Of a DNA stretch of 64,000 nt, positions 8,382 to 17,818 are shown one piece after another. Below the pieces are notes generated by a model that ran no database searches, had not been told where the DNA came from, and saw only the letters and a program-made list of their open reading frames with translations. A program made the position numbers and the translations under genes. The stretch's first letter is position 1, and the number at the start of each line of letters is the position of its first letter. Source of the stretch: Streptomyces brevispora (lineage in GTDB: Bacteria > Actinomycetota > Actinomycetes > Streptomycetales > Streptomycetaceae); assembly GCF_007829885.1 (NCBI RefSeq), contig NZ_VIWW01000001.1:1054001-1118000 (forward strand), in the 5' to 3' direction.

Positions 8382-10114
8382 TTGCCCGCCTCCTTGCCAC
8401 CGGCGAGGGCCTTGTCACCCTCGGAGTGGTGCTCCAGCTGTTCGAGGGCCGTGATTTCCGGGTGGTGCAGGTCGAACGCCGGGGACTCGGAACGGATCCG
8501 CGGCAGCGTGAGGAAGTTGTGCCGCGGCGGCGGGCAGGAAGTCGCCCACTCCAGCGAGCGGCCGTAGCCCCACGGGTCGTCGACCTCGATCTTCTTGCCG
8601 TACTTGGCCGTCTTCCAGACGTTGTAGAAGAACGGCAGCATCGACAGGCCGAGCACGAACGAACAGATCGTCGAGAACGTGTTCAGCGCGGTGAAGCCGT
8701 CCGCCGCGAGGTAGTCCGCGTAGCGACGCGGCATGCCCTCGGCGCCCAGCCAGTGCTGCACCAGGAACGTGCCGTGGAAGCCCACGAACAGCGTCCAGAA
8801 CGTGATCTTGCCGAGCCGCTCGTCGAGCATCTTGCCGGTGAACTTCGGCCACCAGAAGTGGAATCCGGAGAACATCGCGAAGACCACGGTGCCGAAGACC
8901 ACGTAGTGGAAGTGCGCCACGACGAAGTACGAGTCCGAGACGTGGAAGTCCATCGGCGGCGACGCCAGGATCACACCGGTCAGACCACCGAAGGCGAAGG
9001 TGATCAGGAAGCCGATGGCCCAGAGCATCGGTGTCTCGAAGGACAGTGAGCCCTTCCACATCGTGCCGATCCAGTTGAAGAACTTCACCCCGGTGGGCAC
9101 CGCGATGAGGAACGTCATGAACGAGAAGAACGGCAGCAGCACACCGCCGGTGACGTACATGTGGTGGGCCCACACGGTCACGGACAGACCGGCGATGGCG
9201 ATCGTCGCACCGATCAGACCGATGTATCCGAACATCGGCTTTCGACTGAACACCGGGATCACTTCGGAAATGATCCCGAAGAAGGGCAAAGCGATGATGT
9301 ACACCTCTGGATGGCCGAAGAACCAGAAGAGGTGTTGCCATAGCAATGCGCCGCCATTGGACGCGTCGAATACATGCGCACCGAATTTTCGGTCCGCCTC
9401 CAGCGCGAAGAGCGCGGCGGCGAGCACCGGGAAGGCCAGCAGGACCAGAACACCGGTCAGCAGGACGTTCCAGACGAAGATCGGCATACGGAACATCGTC
9501 ATGCCGGGTGCGCGCATGCAGATGATCGTGGTGATGAAGTTGACCGAACCGAGGATCGTGCCGAATCCGGAGAACGCCAGACCCATGATCCACATATCGG
9601 CACCGACGCCCGGCGAGCGGACCGCGTCCGAAAGCGGGGAGTAGGCGAACCAGCCGAAGTCGGCCGCACCCTGCGGGGTGAGGAAGCCGGCCACCGCGAT
9701 GATCGAGCCGAAGAGGTACAGCCAGTACGCGAACATGTTCAGCCGGGGGAACGCCACGTCGGGCGCGCCGATCTGCAGCGGCATGATCCAGTTCGCGAAC
9801 CCGGCGAACAGCGGCGTCGCGAACATCAGCAGCATGATCGTGCCGTGCATCGTGAACGCCTGGTTGAACTGCTCGTTCGACATGATCTGCGTGCCCGGAC
9901 GGGCCAGCTCGGCGCGCATGAAGAGCGCGAGCAGACCGCCGATGCAGAAGAACGCGAACGAGGTGACCAGGTACATCGTGCCGATCGTCTTGTGGTCAGT
10001 GGTGGTCAGCCACTTGATGACGACGTTTCCCGGCTGCTTGCGCCGGACCGGCAGCTCGTCCTCGTACGAGTCGTCTGCTGCCGCGGCACCCTGAGGTTCA
10101 TTGAGGATGCTCAC
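8378..10114 (-). CDS. ctaD: cytochrome c oxidase subunit I
   Basis: Catalytic subunit of the aa3 terminal oxidase; it binds haem a and the haem a3-CuB centre and pumps protons. The 578-residue protein has about twelve transmembrane helices. Hallmarks are FGHPEVYI (CuB His and the His-Tyr cross-link region), the HHMYVTG pair of CuB histidines, and AHFHYVVFG with the haem a and a3 ligands. The C-terminal [12 protein letters not shown] segment is also typical. It overlaps ctaC and ctaF by 4 nt each, indicating a coupled operon. It pairs functionally with qcrCAB and ctaE next door in a respiratory supercomplex. Confidence 0.98.
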   Translation of the reverse strand: MSILNEPQGAAAADDSYEDELPVRRKQPGNVVIKWLTTTDHKTIGTMYLVTSFAFFCIGGLLALFMRAELARPGTQIMSNEQFNQAFTMHGTIMLLMFATPLFAGFANWIMPLQIGAPDVAFPRLNMFAYWLYLFGSIIAVAGFLTPQGAADFGWFAYSPLSDAVRSPGVGADMWIMGLAFSGFGTILGSVNFITTIICMRAPGMTMFRMPIFVWNVLLTGVLVLLAFPVLAAALFALEADRKFGAHVFDASNGGALLWQHLFWFFGHPEVYIIALPFFGIISEVIPVFSRKPMFGYIGLIGATIAIAGLSVTVWAHHMYVTGGVLLPFFSFMTFLIAVPTGVKFFNWIGTMWKGSLSFETPMLWAIGFLITFAFGGLTGVILASPPMDFHVSDSYFVVAHFHYVVFGTVVFAMFSGFHFWWPKFTGKMLDERLGKITFWTLFVGFHGTFLVQHWLGAEGMPRRYADYLAADGFTALNTFSTICSFVLGLSMLPFFYNVWKTAKYGKKIEVDDPWGYGRSLEWATSCPPPRHNFLTLPRIRSESPAFDLHHPEITALEQLEHHSEGDKALAGGKEAGK

Positions 10115-11073
10115 AGTTTGTTCGTCTCCGCATTCCTGGCCGGGTCAGTCTGCTCGATGCCGGCCGGCACGTAGCCCGTGTTGCCCTGCTTCGCCAGCTC
10201 CTTGAGGTGCGCCTCATAGCGCTCCGGGGAGACGACCTTGACGTTGAAGAGCATTCGGGAGTGGTCGACGCCACAGAGCTCGGCGCACTTGCCCATGAAG
10301 GTGCCCTCCTGGTTGGGAGTCACCTCGAAGGAGTTGGTGTGGCCCGGAATGACGTCCTGCTTCATGAGGAACGGCACCACCCAGAAGGAGTGGATGACGT
10401 CACGCGAAGTCAGGATGAAGCGGACCTTCTGCCCCTTGGCCAGCCACAGGGTCGGGCCGGGGTTGCCGTTCTGCGGGTTCTGGGTTCCCGGGATGCCGAC
10501 GTCGTGGACGCCTTCCGCACCCTTGGGGAAGTCCTTGTGGAACCGGTCCGGAATGGCGTTGAGCTCCTTGGGGATCTTGTTGCCCGTGGCGGTCGAGCCG
10601 TCCACGTTCTCGATGTAGTTGAAGCCCCAGCTCCACTGATAGCCGACCACGTTGATGGTGTGGGCGGGCTTCGGGGAGAGTTCGAGGAGCTTCGATTCGT
10701 CGCGCGCGGTGAAGTAGAACAACACCGAGACGATGATCAGAGGGACCACGGTGTACAACGCCTCGATCGGCATGTTGTACCGGGTCTGCGGAGGAACCTC
10801 CACCTTGGTGCGGCTGCGCCGGTGGAAGATGACACTCCACAGGATCAGGCCCCAGACCAGCGCGCCCGTGGCGAGCGCTGCCGCCCACGAGCCCTGCCAG
10901 AGGGAAAGGATCCGTGGTGCCTCTTCCGTTACCGGCGTAGGCATACCAAGGCGGGGGAAATCCTTGTATGTGCAACCGGTTGCGGTAGCCAGGATCAGGC
11001 CCGCAGTCAGCACCTGCGGCAGCTTCCGCCGCATCGGGCGCCGCGACGAGCGGTCGGAGCCGTTGGGACTCAC
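10111..11073 (-). CDS. ctaC: cytochrome c oxidase subunit II
   Basis: This subunit carries the CuA centre that receives electrons from the bc1 complex. I chose the GTG at 11073 because AAGG lies 8 nt upstream; the in-frame start at 11103 adds ten unconvincing residues. The 320-residue product has a lipobox ATATGC (Cys34), so it is probably lipid-anchored, and two transmembrane helices (about 51-72 and 98-120). The CuA motif is visible as [12 protein letters not shown] with Cys263, Cys267, His271 and Met274. It is the first gene of ctaCDF. Confidence 0.96.
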   Translation of the reverse strand: MSPNGSDRSSRRPMRRKLPQVLTAGLILATATGCTYKDFPRLGMPTPVTEEAPRILSLWQGSWAAALATGALVWGLILWSVIFHRRSRTKVEVPPQTRYNMPIEALYTVVPLIIVSVLFYFTARDESKLLELSPKPAHTINVVGYQWSWGFNYIENVDGSTATGNKIPKELNAIPDRFHKDFPKGAEGVHDVGIPGTQNPQNGNPGPTLWLAKGQKVRFILTSRDVIHSFWVVPFLMKQDVIPGHTNSFEVTPNQEGTFMGKCAELCGVDHSRMLFNVKVVSPERYEAHLKELAKQGNTGYVPAGIEQTDPARNAETNKL

Positions 11074-11355
11074 GTAGCGCCTTCCCGAGAGTCTCGCCCG
11101 CACGGTCGGCGCGCCCGTCTCGTTTGTCGGTCGCCGCCCCTGACGCGGGCAGGGGTTTGGATGTTTATGCGGACCAAACCCTACTGGACGCTATTTGGGG
11201 TCGCGCGGGGAGGGTGCCCAACGCGCCGCCCGACTCCCCGAAGGGGTGGAATCCGGGCCTCCGGCCGACATCTGACGCCCCCTCTCCCGACCGCGCGGAC
11301 CGCCGGTCCCGAGCCGGAGTGCGGCCCGGCGCGCGGGCCGGGCTAGCGTGGCCGG

Positions 11356-12741
11356 GTGCCCTACTTCGACGCCGCGTCCGCCGCCCCCCTCCACCCCGTC
11401 GCCCGCCAGGTGCTGCTTGCCGCGCTGGACGAGGGCTGGGCCGACCCGGCCAGGCTCTACCGCGAGGGGCGCCGCGCCCGGCTGCTGCTGGACGCGGCCC
11501 GGGAGGCCGCGGCGCAGGCCGTCGGCTGCCGTCCCGACGAGCTCACGTTCACCTCGTCCGGGACCCGGGCGGTGCACTCCGGAATTTCCGGGGCCCTCGC
11601 CGGACGTCGGCGTGTCGGCCGCCATCTGGTGGTGTCGGCGGTCGAGCACTCGTCCGTACTCCATTCGGCCACCGACCACGAGAGCCGGGGCGGATCGGTC
11701 GCGGAGGTGCCGGTCGACCGTTCGGGGGCGGTGAGCCCGGCGGCGTACGGAGCGGCGCTGCGCGAGGACACCGCGCTGGCCTGTCTCCAGTCCGCCAACC
11801 ACGAGGTCGGCACCGAGCAGCCGGTGGCCGAGGTCGCCGGGCTCTGCCGGGACGCGGGGGTGCCGCTGCTGGTGGACGCCGCGCAGTCACTGGGCCAGGG
11901 GCCGGTGCCGGGCGGCTGGTCGCTGCTGGCGGCGAGCGCCCACAAATGGGGCGGTCCGGCCGGGGTCGGGCTGCTGGCGGTGCGCAAGGGTGTCCGGTTC
12001 GCGGTCCAAGGACCGGCCGACGAGCGGGAGTCGGGGCGCGCCGCCGGCTTCGAGAACATTCCGGCGATCGTGGCCGCGGCGGCGTCCCTGCGGGCGGTAC
12101 GGGCGGAGGCGGCCGCCGAGGCGGAAAGGCTGCGGGCGCTGGTGGACCGGATCCGGAGCCGGGTGCCCGCGCTGGTGCCCGATGTGGAGGTCGTCGGCGA
12201 TCCGGTGCGGCGGCTGCCGCATGTGGTCACCTTCTCCTGTCTCTATGTCGACGGGGAGAGCCTGCTCCATGAACTGGACCGGGCGGGGTTCTCCGTTTCG
12301 TCCGGCTCGTCCTGCACGAGCAGCACCCTGACCCCGAGCCATGTGCTCAGGGCGATGGGGGTGCTGTCGGAGGGCAACGTCCGGGTGTCGCTGCCGACGG
12401 GCACCACCGCACAGGACGTCGACCGCTTCCTCGACGTGCTCCCCGGGGTGGTGGCGGGGGTCCGGGAGAAGCTGGGTGCGCCCGCCGCGGCCGCCCCCTC
12501 CCCCGCCGCCCCGGCGGCCTCCCTGGTCGTCGACGCGCTCGGGAGGCGCTGCCCGATCCCGGTGATCGAGCTCGCAAAGGTGATCGGAGGGGTGCCGGTG
12601 GGCGGGACGGTGACCGTCCTGTCCGACGACGAGGCGGCCCGGCTCGACATTCCGGCCTGGTGCGCGATGCGCGAGCAGGAGTACGTGGGTGAGGAGCCGG
12701 CGGACCGGGGTTCGGCCTATGTGGTCCGCCGGCTGTCCTGA
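11356..12741 (+). CDS. cysteine desulfurase fused to a TusA-like sulfurtransferase domain
   Basis: The 461-residue protein starts at a GTG. Residues 1-370 are a class V aminotransferase of the NifS/IscS type, with the PLP lysine Lys197 in ASAHKWGG and the catalytic persulfide cysteine Cys320 in SGSSCTS. After an Ala/Pro linker (375-390), residues about 391-461 form a TusA/SirA-like domain with the CPIP motif (Cys399). TusA normally accepts persulfide sulfur from a desulfurase, so the fusion suggests sulfur is handed over within one chain. Possible targets are tRNA thiolation, molybdopterin or Fe-S assembly; the sequence does not decide. It is divergent from ctaC across 282 nt. Confidence 0.88.
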   Translation: MPYFDAASAAPLHPVARQVLLAALDEGWADPARLYREGRRARLLLDAAREAAAQAVGCRPDELTFTSSGTRAVHSGISGALAGRRRVGRHLVVSAVEHSSVLHSATDHESRGGSVAEVPVDRSGAVSPAAYGAALREDTALACLQSANHEVGTEQPVAEVAGLCRDAGVPLLVDAAQSLGQGPVPGGWSLLAASAHKWGGPAGVGLLAVRKGVRFAVQGPADERESGRAAGFENIPAIVAAAASLRAVRAEAAAEAERLRALVDRIRSRVPALVPDVEVVGDPVRRLPHVVTFSCLYVDGESLLHELDRAGFSVSSGSSCTSSTLTPSHVLRAMGVLSEGNVRVSLPTGTTAQDVDRFLDVLPGVVAGVREKLGAPAAAAPSPAAPAASLVVDALGRRCPIPVIELAKVIGGVPVGGTVTVLSDDEAARLDIPAWCAMREQEYVGEEPADRGSAYVVRRLS

Positions 12742-12766
12742 CCGCGCGGGGCGCGTACGGACCTGA

Positions 12767-13741
12767 CTACGCGAGGTGGGTGCGGACCTCGGCCGCCGCC
12801 TCGTGGCCGTAGGCCTTGGTGAAGCGGTCCATGAAGTGGGTGCGGCGCAGGGTGTACTCCTGGGTGCCGACCGTCTCGATGACCAGGGTGGCGAGCATGC
12901 ATCCGACCTGGGCGGCCCGCTCCAGGCCGACGCCCCAGGCGAGGCCGGAGAGGAACCCGGCACGGAAGGCGTCGCCGACACCGGTCGGGTCGGCCTTGGT
13001 CTCCTCCTCCGGGCAGCCGACCTCGATCGGCTCCTCGCCGACCCGCTCGATCCGCACGCCCTGGGCGCCCAGGGTGGTGACGCGGTGGCCGACCTTGGCC
13101 AGGATCTCCTGGTCGGTCCAGCCGGTCTTGGACTCGATGAGGCCCTTCTCGTACTCGTTGGAGAAGAGGTACGTGGCGCCGTCGAGGAGGATGCGGATCT
13201 CGTCGCCGTCCATCCGGGCGATCTGCTGCGAGAAGTCCGCGGCGAACGGGATCCCGCGGGAGCGGCACTCCTCCGTGTGGCGGAGCATGCCCTCCGGGTC
13301 GTCGGCGCCGATGGAGACCAGGTCGAGGCCGCCCACCCGGTCGGCGACGGCCTTCAGCTCGATCAGCCGGGCCTCGCTCATGGCGCCGGTGTAGAAGGAG
13401 CCGATCTGGTTGTGGTCGGCGTCCGTCGTGCAGACGAAGCGGGCGGTGTGCAGGACCTCGGAGATCCGCACCGATCCGGTGTCGACGCCGTGGCGGTCGA
13501 GCCAGGCCCGGTAGTCGTCGAAGTCGGAGCCCGCGGCGCCGACCAGGATCGGAGCGGTGCCGAGCAGACCCATGCCGAAGCAGATGTTGGCGGCGACACC
13601 TCCCCGGCGCACGTCCAGGTTGTCGACCAGGAAGGAGAGCGAGACCGTGTGCAGCTGATCGGCGACCAGCTGGTCGGCGAATCGGCCGGGGAAGGTCATG
13701 AGGTGGTCGGTGGCGATGGAGCCGGTGACTGCGATACGCAC
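12767..13741 (-). CDS. adoK: adenosine kinase (PfkB family, mycobacterial AdoK type)
   Basis: Phosphorylates adenosine to AMP in purine salvage. The 324-residue protein is a ribokinase/PfkB fold enzyme. It begins IAVTGSIATDHLM and keeps the signature DPTGVGDAFRAGF with the anion hole and catalytic Asp257. Long stretches (for example HTARF.CTTD, FYTGAMSEAR, YLFSNEYE) match, from memory, Mycobacterium tuberculosis AdoK, which is unrelated in detail to eukaryotic adenosine kinase. Often it is annotated only as a carbohydrate kinase. It converges on the desulfurase gene with a gap of only 25 nt. Confidence 0.88.
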   Translation of the reverse strand: MRIAVTGSIATDHLMTFPGRFADQLVADQLHTVSLSFLVDNLDVRRGGVAANICFGMGLLGTAPILVGAAGSDFDDYRAWLDRHGVDTGSVRISEVLHTARFVCTTDADHNQIGSFYTGAMSEARLIELKAVADRVGGLDLVSIGADDPEGMLRHTEECRSRGIPFAADFSQQIARMDGDEIRILLDGATYLFSNEYEKGLIESKTGWTDQEILAKVGHRVTTLGAQGVRIERVGEEPIEVGCPEEETKADPTGVGDAFRAGFLSGLAWGVGLERAAQVGCMLATLVIETVGTQEYTLRRTHFMDRFTKAYGHEAAAEVRTHLA

Positions 13742-13897
13742 GGGGGACTGCTCCTGCGGAGGTCGAGGGGAACGGATGTTCGCGTTCCCGGGTCGGCGTG
13801 ACAGTTCACGCTACCGGTTCCCGCGAGGGTCCGAAGGGGAAAAATTACCCGATAGTAGGGCTTTCTTCCTGAGCTCTGTGGTGCCTACGGTCGGTAT

Positions 13898-14095
13898 ATG
13901 TCGAATCACATCGCCCCGCGCGAGCACGAGACCGATCTGGCGGAGCTGCGCGGAGACTGCGCACGGATGGCTCCGCGCTGGGTGGCGCCCCCGAAGACCG
14001 CCTCCACCCCTGTGGCGCCGTCCCTGATCCACGGGGTCACCGTGCCGCCCGCCTCGGCCAGGATGATCGACGCGACGCCGGAGTACGGCGACTGA
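13898..14095 (+). CDS. small hypothetical protein, coding strand uncertain
   Basis: A possible 65-residue protein starting MSNHIAPREHETDLAELR and ending EYGD. Third positions are G/C rich in this frame, but equally so on the opposite strand, where the frame gives GVASIILAEAGGTVTPW, reminiscent of the C-terminal part of inositol monophosphatases. There is no good Shine-Dalgarno; TACGGT six bases before the ATG could be the -10 box of a leaderless transcript. It lies between adoK and the next secreted protein. I recognise no family. Real gene on plus, remnant on minus, or neither, are all open. Confidence 0.35.
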   Translation: MSNHIAPREHETDLAELRGDCARMAPRWVAPPKTASTPVAPSLIHGVTVPPASARMIDATPEYGD

Positions 14096-14256
14096 GATCG
14101 CGCGCCGACCGGTCCCGGACCGCGCTCCCGGCCTCGACTGCCGCCCCGCGGGGGAACCGTGCGCCCCTTCGCCCCGTCCCATCGGTGTCCGCACCCGAGC
14201 GGCGGGCCATATGCCGGCCAGGCGTATGACGGCGATGCAGGCGAAGGAGCGACCCG

Positions 14257-15720
14257 GTGAGCACCGAGCGACCCGACAACGACGTGACCGGCCCCTGGCG
14301 GCGTTCGCCGCTCGCCGTGGCCTCGGTGGCGGCAGCCGTGCTGCTGGCCGGTGGCGGCGGCGCGTACTGGGCCGCGTCCGCGGCGGACGGCGGCAAGGAG
14401 AGCGCGGGCAGTGGTGCCGGCACTCCCCCGCCGCTCTCCCTGGACGAGCGGACGGACGGTCCGGCCACGCAGCCCCCGACCCCATCGGCCCCGCCACGGG
14501 GCATCGCGCCGGGCGAACCCGATCCGCACGGCGAACGGCTGGTCTACCGCGCGGCCGGCGCGCTGCCGGACGGCCCGGCGAAGGCCGCCGTGCAGCGTAC
14601 GAGCGGAACGGTCTCCGCGGCCGCGGTGACCCGGCTGGCGAAGGCGCTCGGGCTGACGGGCACCCCGCGGGCCGAGGGCACGGCCTGGACGGTGGGCTCC
14701 GACGGGGACGGCTCCGGCCCGGTGCTGCGGGTGGACAAGCGGGCGCCCGGCACCTGGACCTTCGCCCGTTACGGCTCCGGGGGTACGGACAACTGCGGGA
14801 ACAAGGCGACCTGTTCGAGCAAGGATGTGGCTCCGGGCGGCTCGGGATCACCCGTGAGCGAGAAGGCCGCGAAGGCCGCCGCCGTGCCCGTGCTGAAGGC
14901 GGCCGGCCAGGACGGCGCGGCCCTCGACGCCGGTCAACTGATGGGCTCGGCCCGGGTGGTCAACGCGGATCCGGTGGTGGACGGGCTGCCGACGTACGGC
15001 TGGGCGACCGGGATCCAGGTGGGCGCCGATGGTGAGGTGGTCGGCGGTGGCGGGCAGTTGAAGGGCCTGGAGAAGGGCGCCGACTATCCCGTGATCGGTG
15101 CGGCCGAGGCACTGAAGCAGCTGAACGCCGCACAGCCCTCGGACGGCCGCAAGAACATCGGCGGGTGCGCGACCGTCGCACCGCTGAGGGACGACACGAA
15201 GCCGTCCGGGCCCGCCTGCGGCGCACGTACCGGGGCGGAGCCGGCTACGACGACGGTGACGGTCGACAAGGCCGTCTTCGGCCTGGCGGCGCGCTACGTG
15301 GGCGGCGGGCAGGTGCTCGTACCGTCCTGGATCTTCACGGTCCGGCCGGCCGCGGGCGGGACGGGCAACACCGTCACCCAGGTCGCCGTGGACCCGGCGT
15401 ACCTGGCGAAGGACGCCCCGTCGGAGAAGGCCCCGGACGCGGGCGGTACCGCGCGGGCCGGTGGCGCGATCCAGTCGTACAGCGCCGACGGGCGGACGCT
15501 CTCGGTGACGTTCTGGGGCGGCGCGTGCAGTACGTACGACATGAGCGCGAGCGAGGACGGCACCGCCGTGCGGGTGACCGTGACGGAGTCGACGCCGGAT
15601 CCGAAGAAGGTCTGCGTCATGATCGCCAAGGAGCTGACCCGTACGGTCACCCTGGATCAGCCGCTGGGCGACCGGAAGGTGATCGACGCCACCTCGGGCC
15701 GTGCGGTGGCGCGGGGGTGA
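14257..15720 (+). CDS. membrane-anchored secreted protein of unknown function
   Basis: A 487-residue protein starting at a GTG with GGAG six bases upstream. One hydrophobic helix (about residues 18-40) follows a short, partly basic N-terminus, so it is probably a type II anchor or uncleaved signal. A Pro/Ser/Gly-rich linker (about 45-85) leads to an extracytoplasmic domain. Cysteine pairs in that domain (for example GNKATC, GGCATV, GPACG, GGACSTYD, KKVCVM) suggest disulfides. I do not recognise a domain. The position between adoK and erpA matches a conserved Streptomyces hypothetical gene as I remember it. Confidence 0.8.
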   Translation: MSTERPDNDVTGPWRRSPLAVASVAAAVLLAGGGGAYWAASAADGGKESAGSGAGTPPPLSLDERTDGPATQPPTPSAPPRGIAPGEPDPHGERLVYRAAGALPDGPAKAAVQRTSGTVSAAAVTRLAKALGLTGTPRAEGTAWTVGSDGDGSGPVLRVDKRAPGTWTFARYGSGGTDNCGNKATCSSKDVAPGGSGSPVSEKAAKAAAVPVLKAAGQDGAALDAGQLMGSARVVNADPVVDGLPTYGWATGIQVGADGEVVGGGGQLKGLEKGADYPVIGAAEALKQLNAAQPSDGRKNIGGCATVAPLRDDTKPSGPACGARTGAEPATTTVTVDKAVFGLAARYVGGGQVLVPSWIFTVRPAAGGTGNTVTQVAVDPAYLAKDAPSEKAPDAGGTARAGGAIQSYSADGRTLSVTFWGGACSTYDMSASEDGTAVRVTVTESTPDPKKVCVMIAKELTRTVTLDQPLGDRKVIDATSGRAVARG

Positions 15721-15745
15721 CGTGACGGCCCGCCGACCGGGCGGA

Positions 15746-15788
15746 TACGGCGGCGGCCCCGGAATCGGATTCCGGGGCCGCCGCCGTA
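15746..15788. terminator. bidirectional terminator between convergent genes
   Basis: A perfect palindrome, TACGGCGGCGGCCCCGGAAT on the left and its complement on the right, with almost no loop. It sits between the stop at 15720 (plus strand) and the erpA stop at 15832 (minus strand) and can serve both. Confidence 0.85.
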
Positions 15789-15831
15789 CCGCTGTCGCGT
15801 TCGAGCCCTGGCGGGCCGACGCCGTCGCGCT

Positions 15832-16188
15832 CTAGCTGAAGGAGTCACCACAGGCGCAGGAACCCGTGGCGTTCGGGTTGTCGATCGTGAAGCCCTGCTT
15901 CTCGATGGTGTCGACGAAGTCGACAGAGGCACCGCCCAGGTACGGGGCGCTCATCCGGTCGGTGACGACCTTGACGCCGTCGAAGTCCTTCACGACATCG
16001 CCGTCGAGCGAACGCTCGTCGAAGAAGAGCTGGTAACGCAGGCCCGAGCAGCCGCCGGGCTGGACGGCGACGCGCAGCGCCAGGTCGTCACGGCCTTCCT
16101 GCTCCAGCAGGCCCTTGACCTTGGCTGCGGCGGCGTCGGACAGGAGGATGCCGTCGCTCACGGTGGTGGTCTCGTCCGATACGGACAT
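15832..16188 (-). CDS. erpA: A-type iron-sulfur carrier (HesB/IscA/ErpA family)
   Basis: Small cytoplasmic carrier that delivers Fe-S clusters to apo-enzymes. The 118-residue protein has the three family cysteines: Cys47 in GGCSG and Cys111 and Cys113 in the C-terminal SCACGDSFS. It is divergent from nadA, whose product needs a [4Fe-4S] cluster, which fits a supply role, though that is inference. The two genes share a 255-nt intergenic region with an inverted-repeat operator candidate. The symbol erpA follows common annotation practice. Confidence 0.92.
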   Translation of the reverse strand: MSVSDETTTVSDGILLSDAAAAKVKGLLEQEGRDDLALRVAVQPGGCSGLRYQLFFDERSLDGDVVKDFDGVKVVTDRMSAPYLGGASVDFVDTIEKQGFTIDNPNATGSCACGDSFS

Positions 16189-16317
16189 CTGCTTCTCTCC
16201 CGGGTTGTACGGAGTCTGCTTGCCGACGTTGCAACCGCCGGAACCGCGGATTCATTCCGGGGCCGCACGCTTGCCTGTTCCATTCATGCTCGCACACCGG
16301 CCACTCGTGCGGGTGCG

Positions 16318-16380
16318 TCACATTGACGCTATCGGCGTCGTCAAAGTGACGTGAAGCGGTTATGATAGATAACGTCAATT
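16318..16380. promoter_or_regulatory. candidate operator and promoter between erpA and nadA
   Basis: TCACATTGACG (16318-16328) and CGTCAAAGTGA (16339-16349) form an inverted repeat with 10 of 11 positions matching around a 10-nt spacer. A third TTGACGTT half-site is on the minus strand at about 16372-16379. TATGAT at 16361-16366 could be the nadA -10 box, so a protein bound here would overlap the promoter. An NAD-responsive repressor such as the NadR/NrtR/NiaR types is a reasonable guess, not shown. Confidence 0.5.
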
Positions 16381-16443
16381 CGACGAAAAGGCTCCTCGCA
16401 GAGAAGCTCCTCGCAGACTCGCAGAGAAGAAAGGGTGCGTGAC

Positions 16444-17631
16444 GTGACCACGGCCCATCCCGTCCAGGAACTCGATGTCCAGCCGTCGCCCCTCGCCCTG
16501 CTCCTGCTCGGCCGCGACGCCGACCCCAGGAGCGAGCGCGGCGTCGAATGCCCCGGCGACCTGCCCTCCCCGTCCGACCCGGACCTGGTGGAGCGCGCCC
16601 GCGCGGCCAAGGAGAAGCTGGGGGAGAAGGTCTTCGTCCTCGGGCACCACTACCAGCGCGACGAGGTCATCCAGTTCGCGGACGTCACCGGTGACTCGTT
16701 CAAGCTGGCGCGGGACGCGGCAGCGCGTCCGGAGGCCGAGTACATCGTGTTCTGCGGTGTGCACTTCATGGCCGAGTCCGCGGACATCCTGACCACCGAC
16801 GACCAGAAGGTCGTGCTGCCGGACCTGGCGGCGGGCTGCTCGATGGCCGACATGGCCACCGCCGAACAGGTCGCCGAGTGCTGGGACGTGCTGACCGAGG
16901 CCGGGGTGGCCGAGCAGGTCGTGCCCGTCTCGTACATGAACTCCTCCGCCGACATCAAGGCCTTCACCGGCCGCCACGGCGGCACGATCTGCACCTCGTC
17001 GAACGCGAAGCGGGCGCTGGAGTGGGCCTTCGAGCAGGGCGAGAAGGTCCTCTTCCTGCCGGACCAGCACCTGGGCCGGAACACCGCCGTACGGGACATG
17101 GGGATGACCCTGGAGGACTGCGTCCTCTACAACCCGCATCGGCCCAACGGCGGGCTGACCGCCGAGGAGCTGCGCAACGCGAAGATGATCCTGTGGCGCG
17201 GGCACTGCTCGGTGCACGGGCGCTTCTCGGTGGAGTCGGTCAACGACGTGCGCGCCCGCATACCCGGCGTCAATGTGCTGGTGCACCCGGAGTGCAAGCA
17301 CGAGGTCGTGGCGGCGGCGGACTACGTCGGCTCGACGGAGTACATCATCAAGGCCCTGGAGGCGGCCCCGGCAGGCTCGAAGTGGGCGATCGGCACCGAG
17401 CTGAACCTGGTGCGGCGCCTGGCGAACCGGTTCGCCGCGGAGGACAAGGAGATCGTCTTCCTCGACAAGACGGTCTGCTTCTGCTCGACGATGAACCGGA
17501 TCGACCTGCCGCACCTGGTGTGGACGCTGGAGTCGCTGGCCGAGGGCAACCTCGTGAACCGGATCGAGGTCGATCCGGACACGGAGAAGTACGCCAAGCT
17601 GGCGCTCGAACGGATGCTGGCGCTGCCGTAA
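16444..17631 (+). CDS. nadA: quinolinate synthase
   Basis: Condenses iminoaspartate and dihydroxyacetone phosphate to quinolinate in de novo NAD synthesis. The 395-residue protein contains GHHYQRDEVIQFADVTGDSF and MAESADIL. Cysteine motifs expected around the catalytic [4Fe-4S] cluster are DLAAGCSMADM (Cys132), WRGHCSVHG (Cys255) and TVCFCSTM (Cys345/347). I prefer the GTG at 16444, since AAGGG lies at the right distance, over the GTG at 16435 that overlaps it. nadB and nadC are not adjacent. A strong terminator follows. Confidence 0.96.
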   Translation: MTTAHPVQELDVQPSPLALLLLGRDADPRSERGVECPGDLPSPSDPDLVERARAAKEKLGEKVFVLGHHYQRDEVIQFADVTGDSFKLARDAAARPEAEYIVFCGVHFMAESADILTTDDQKVVLPDLAAGCSMADMATAEQVAECWDVLTEAGVAEQVVPVSYMNSSADIKAFTGRHGGTICTSSNAKRALEWAFEQGEKVLFLPDQHLGRNTAVRDMGMTLEDCVLYNPHRPNGGLTAEELRNAKMILWRGHCSVHGRFSVESVNDVRARIPGVNVLVHPECKHEVVAAADYVGSTEYIIKALEAAPAGSKWAIGTELNLVRRLANRFAAEDKEIVFLDKTVCFCSTMNRIDLPHLVWTLESLAEGNLVNRIEVDPDTEKYAKLALERMLALP

Positions 17632-17638
17632 CCCCGGT

Positions 17639-17687
17639 CACGAAAGGCCCCGGGACGCCTTCGGGCGTTTCTCCGGGGCCTTTCGTG
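17639..17687 (+). terminator. terminator after nadA
   Basis: CACGAAAGGCCCCGG and CCGGGGCCTTTCGTG are a perfect 15-nt inverted repeat, with a second small GACGCC/GGGCGT hairpin inside the loop. It begins 8 nt after the nadA stop. Confidence 0.85.
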
Positions 17688-17818
17688 CGAGTGGTGACGG
17701 AAGGCCGGTTTTCCCCCATACGGCCCCCGGGATGTCCGTACCGTAACTACGCTGCTACTCAACGCAGCGGACGTCGTGGCGACCGCGCTGGTACTGGTAC
17801 TGAAGGACGGGGCGGGCG

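Noticed and set aside
13811..14851. 346-codon minus-strand frame beside adoK
   Set aside because: Mostly Arg/Pro/Ser low-complexity text antisense to the secreted protein gene; only a short part in another frame looks phosphatase-like, which is reported separately.
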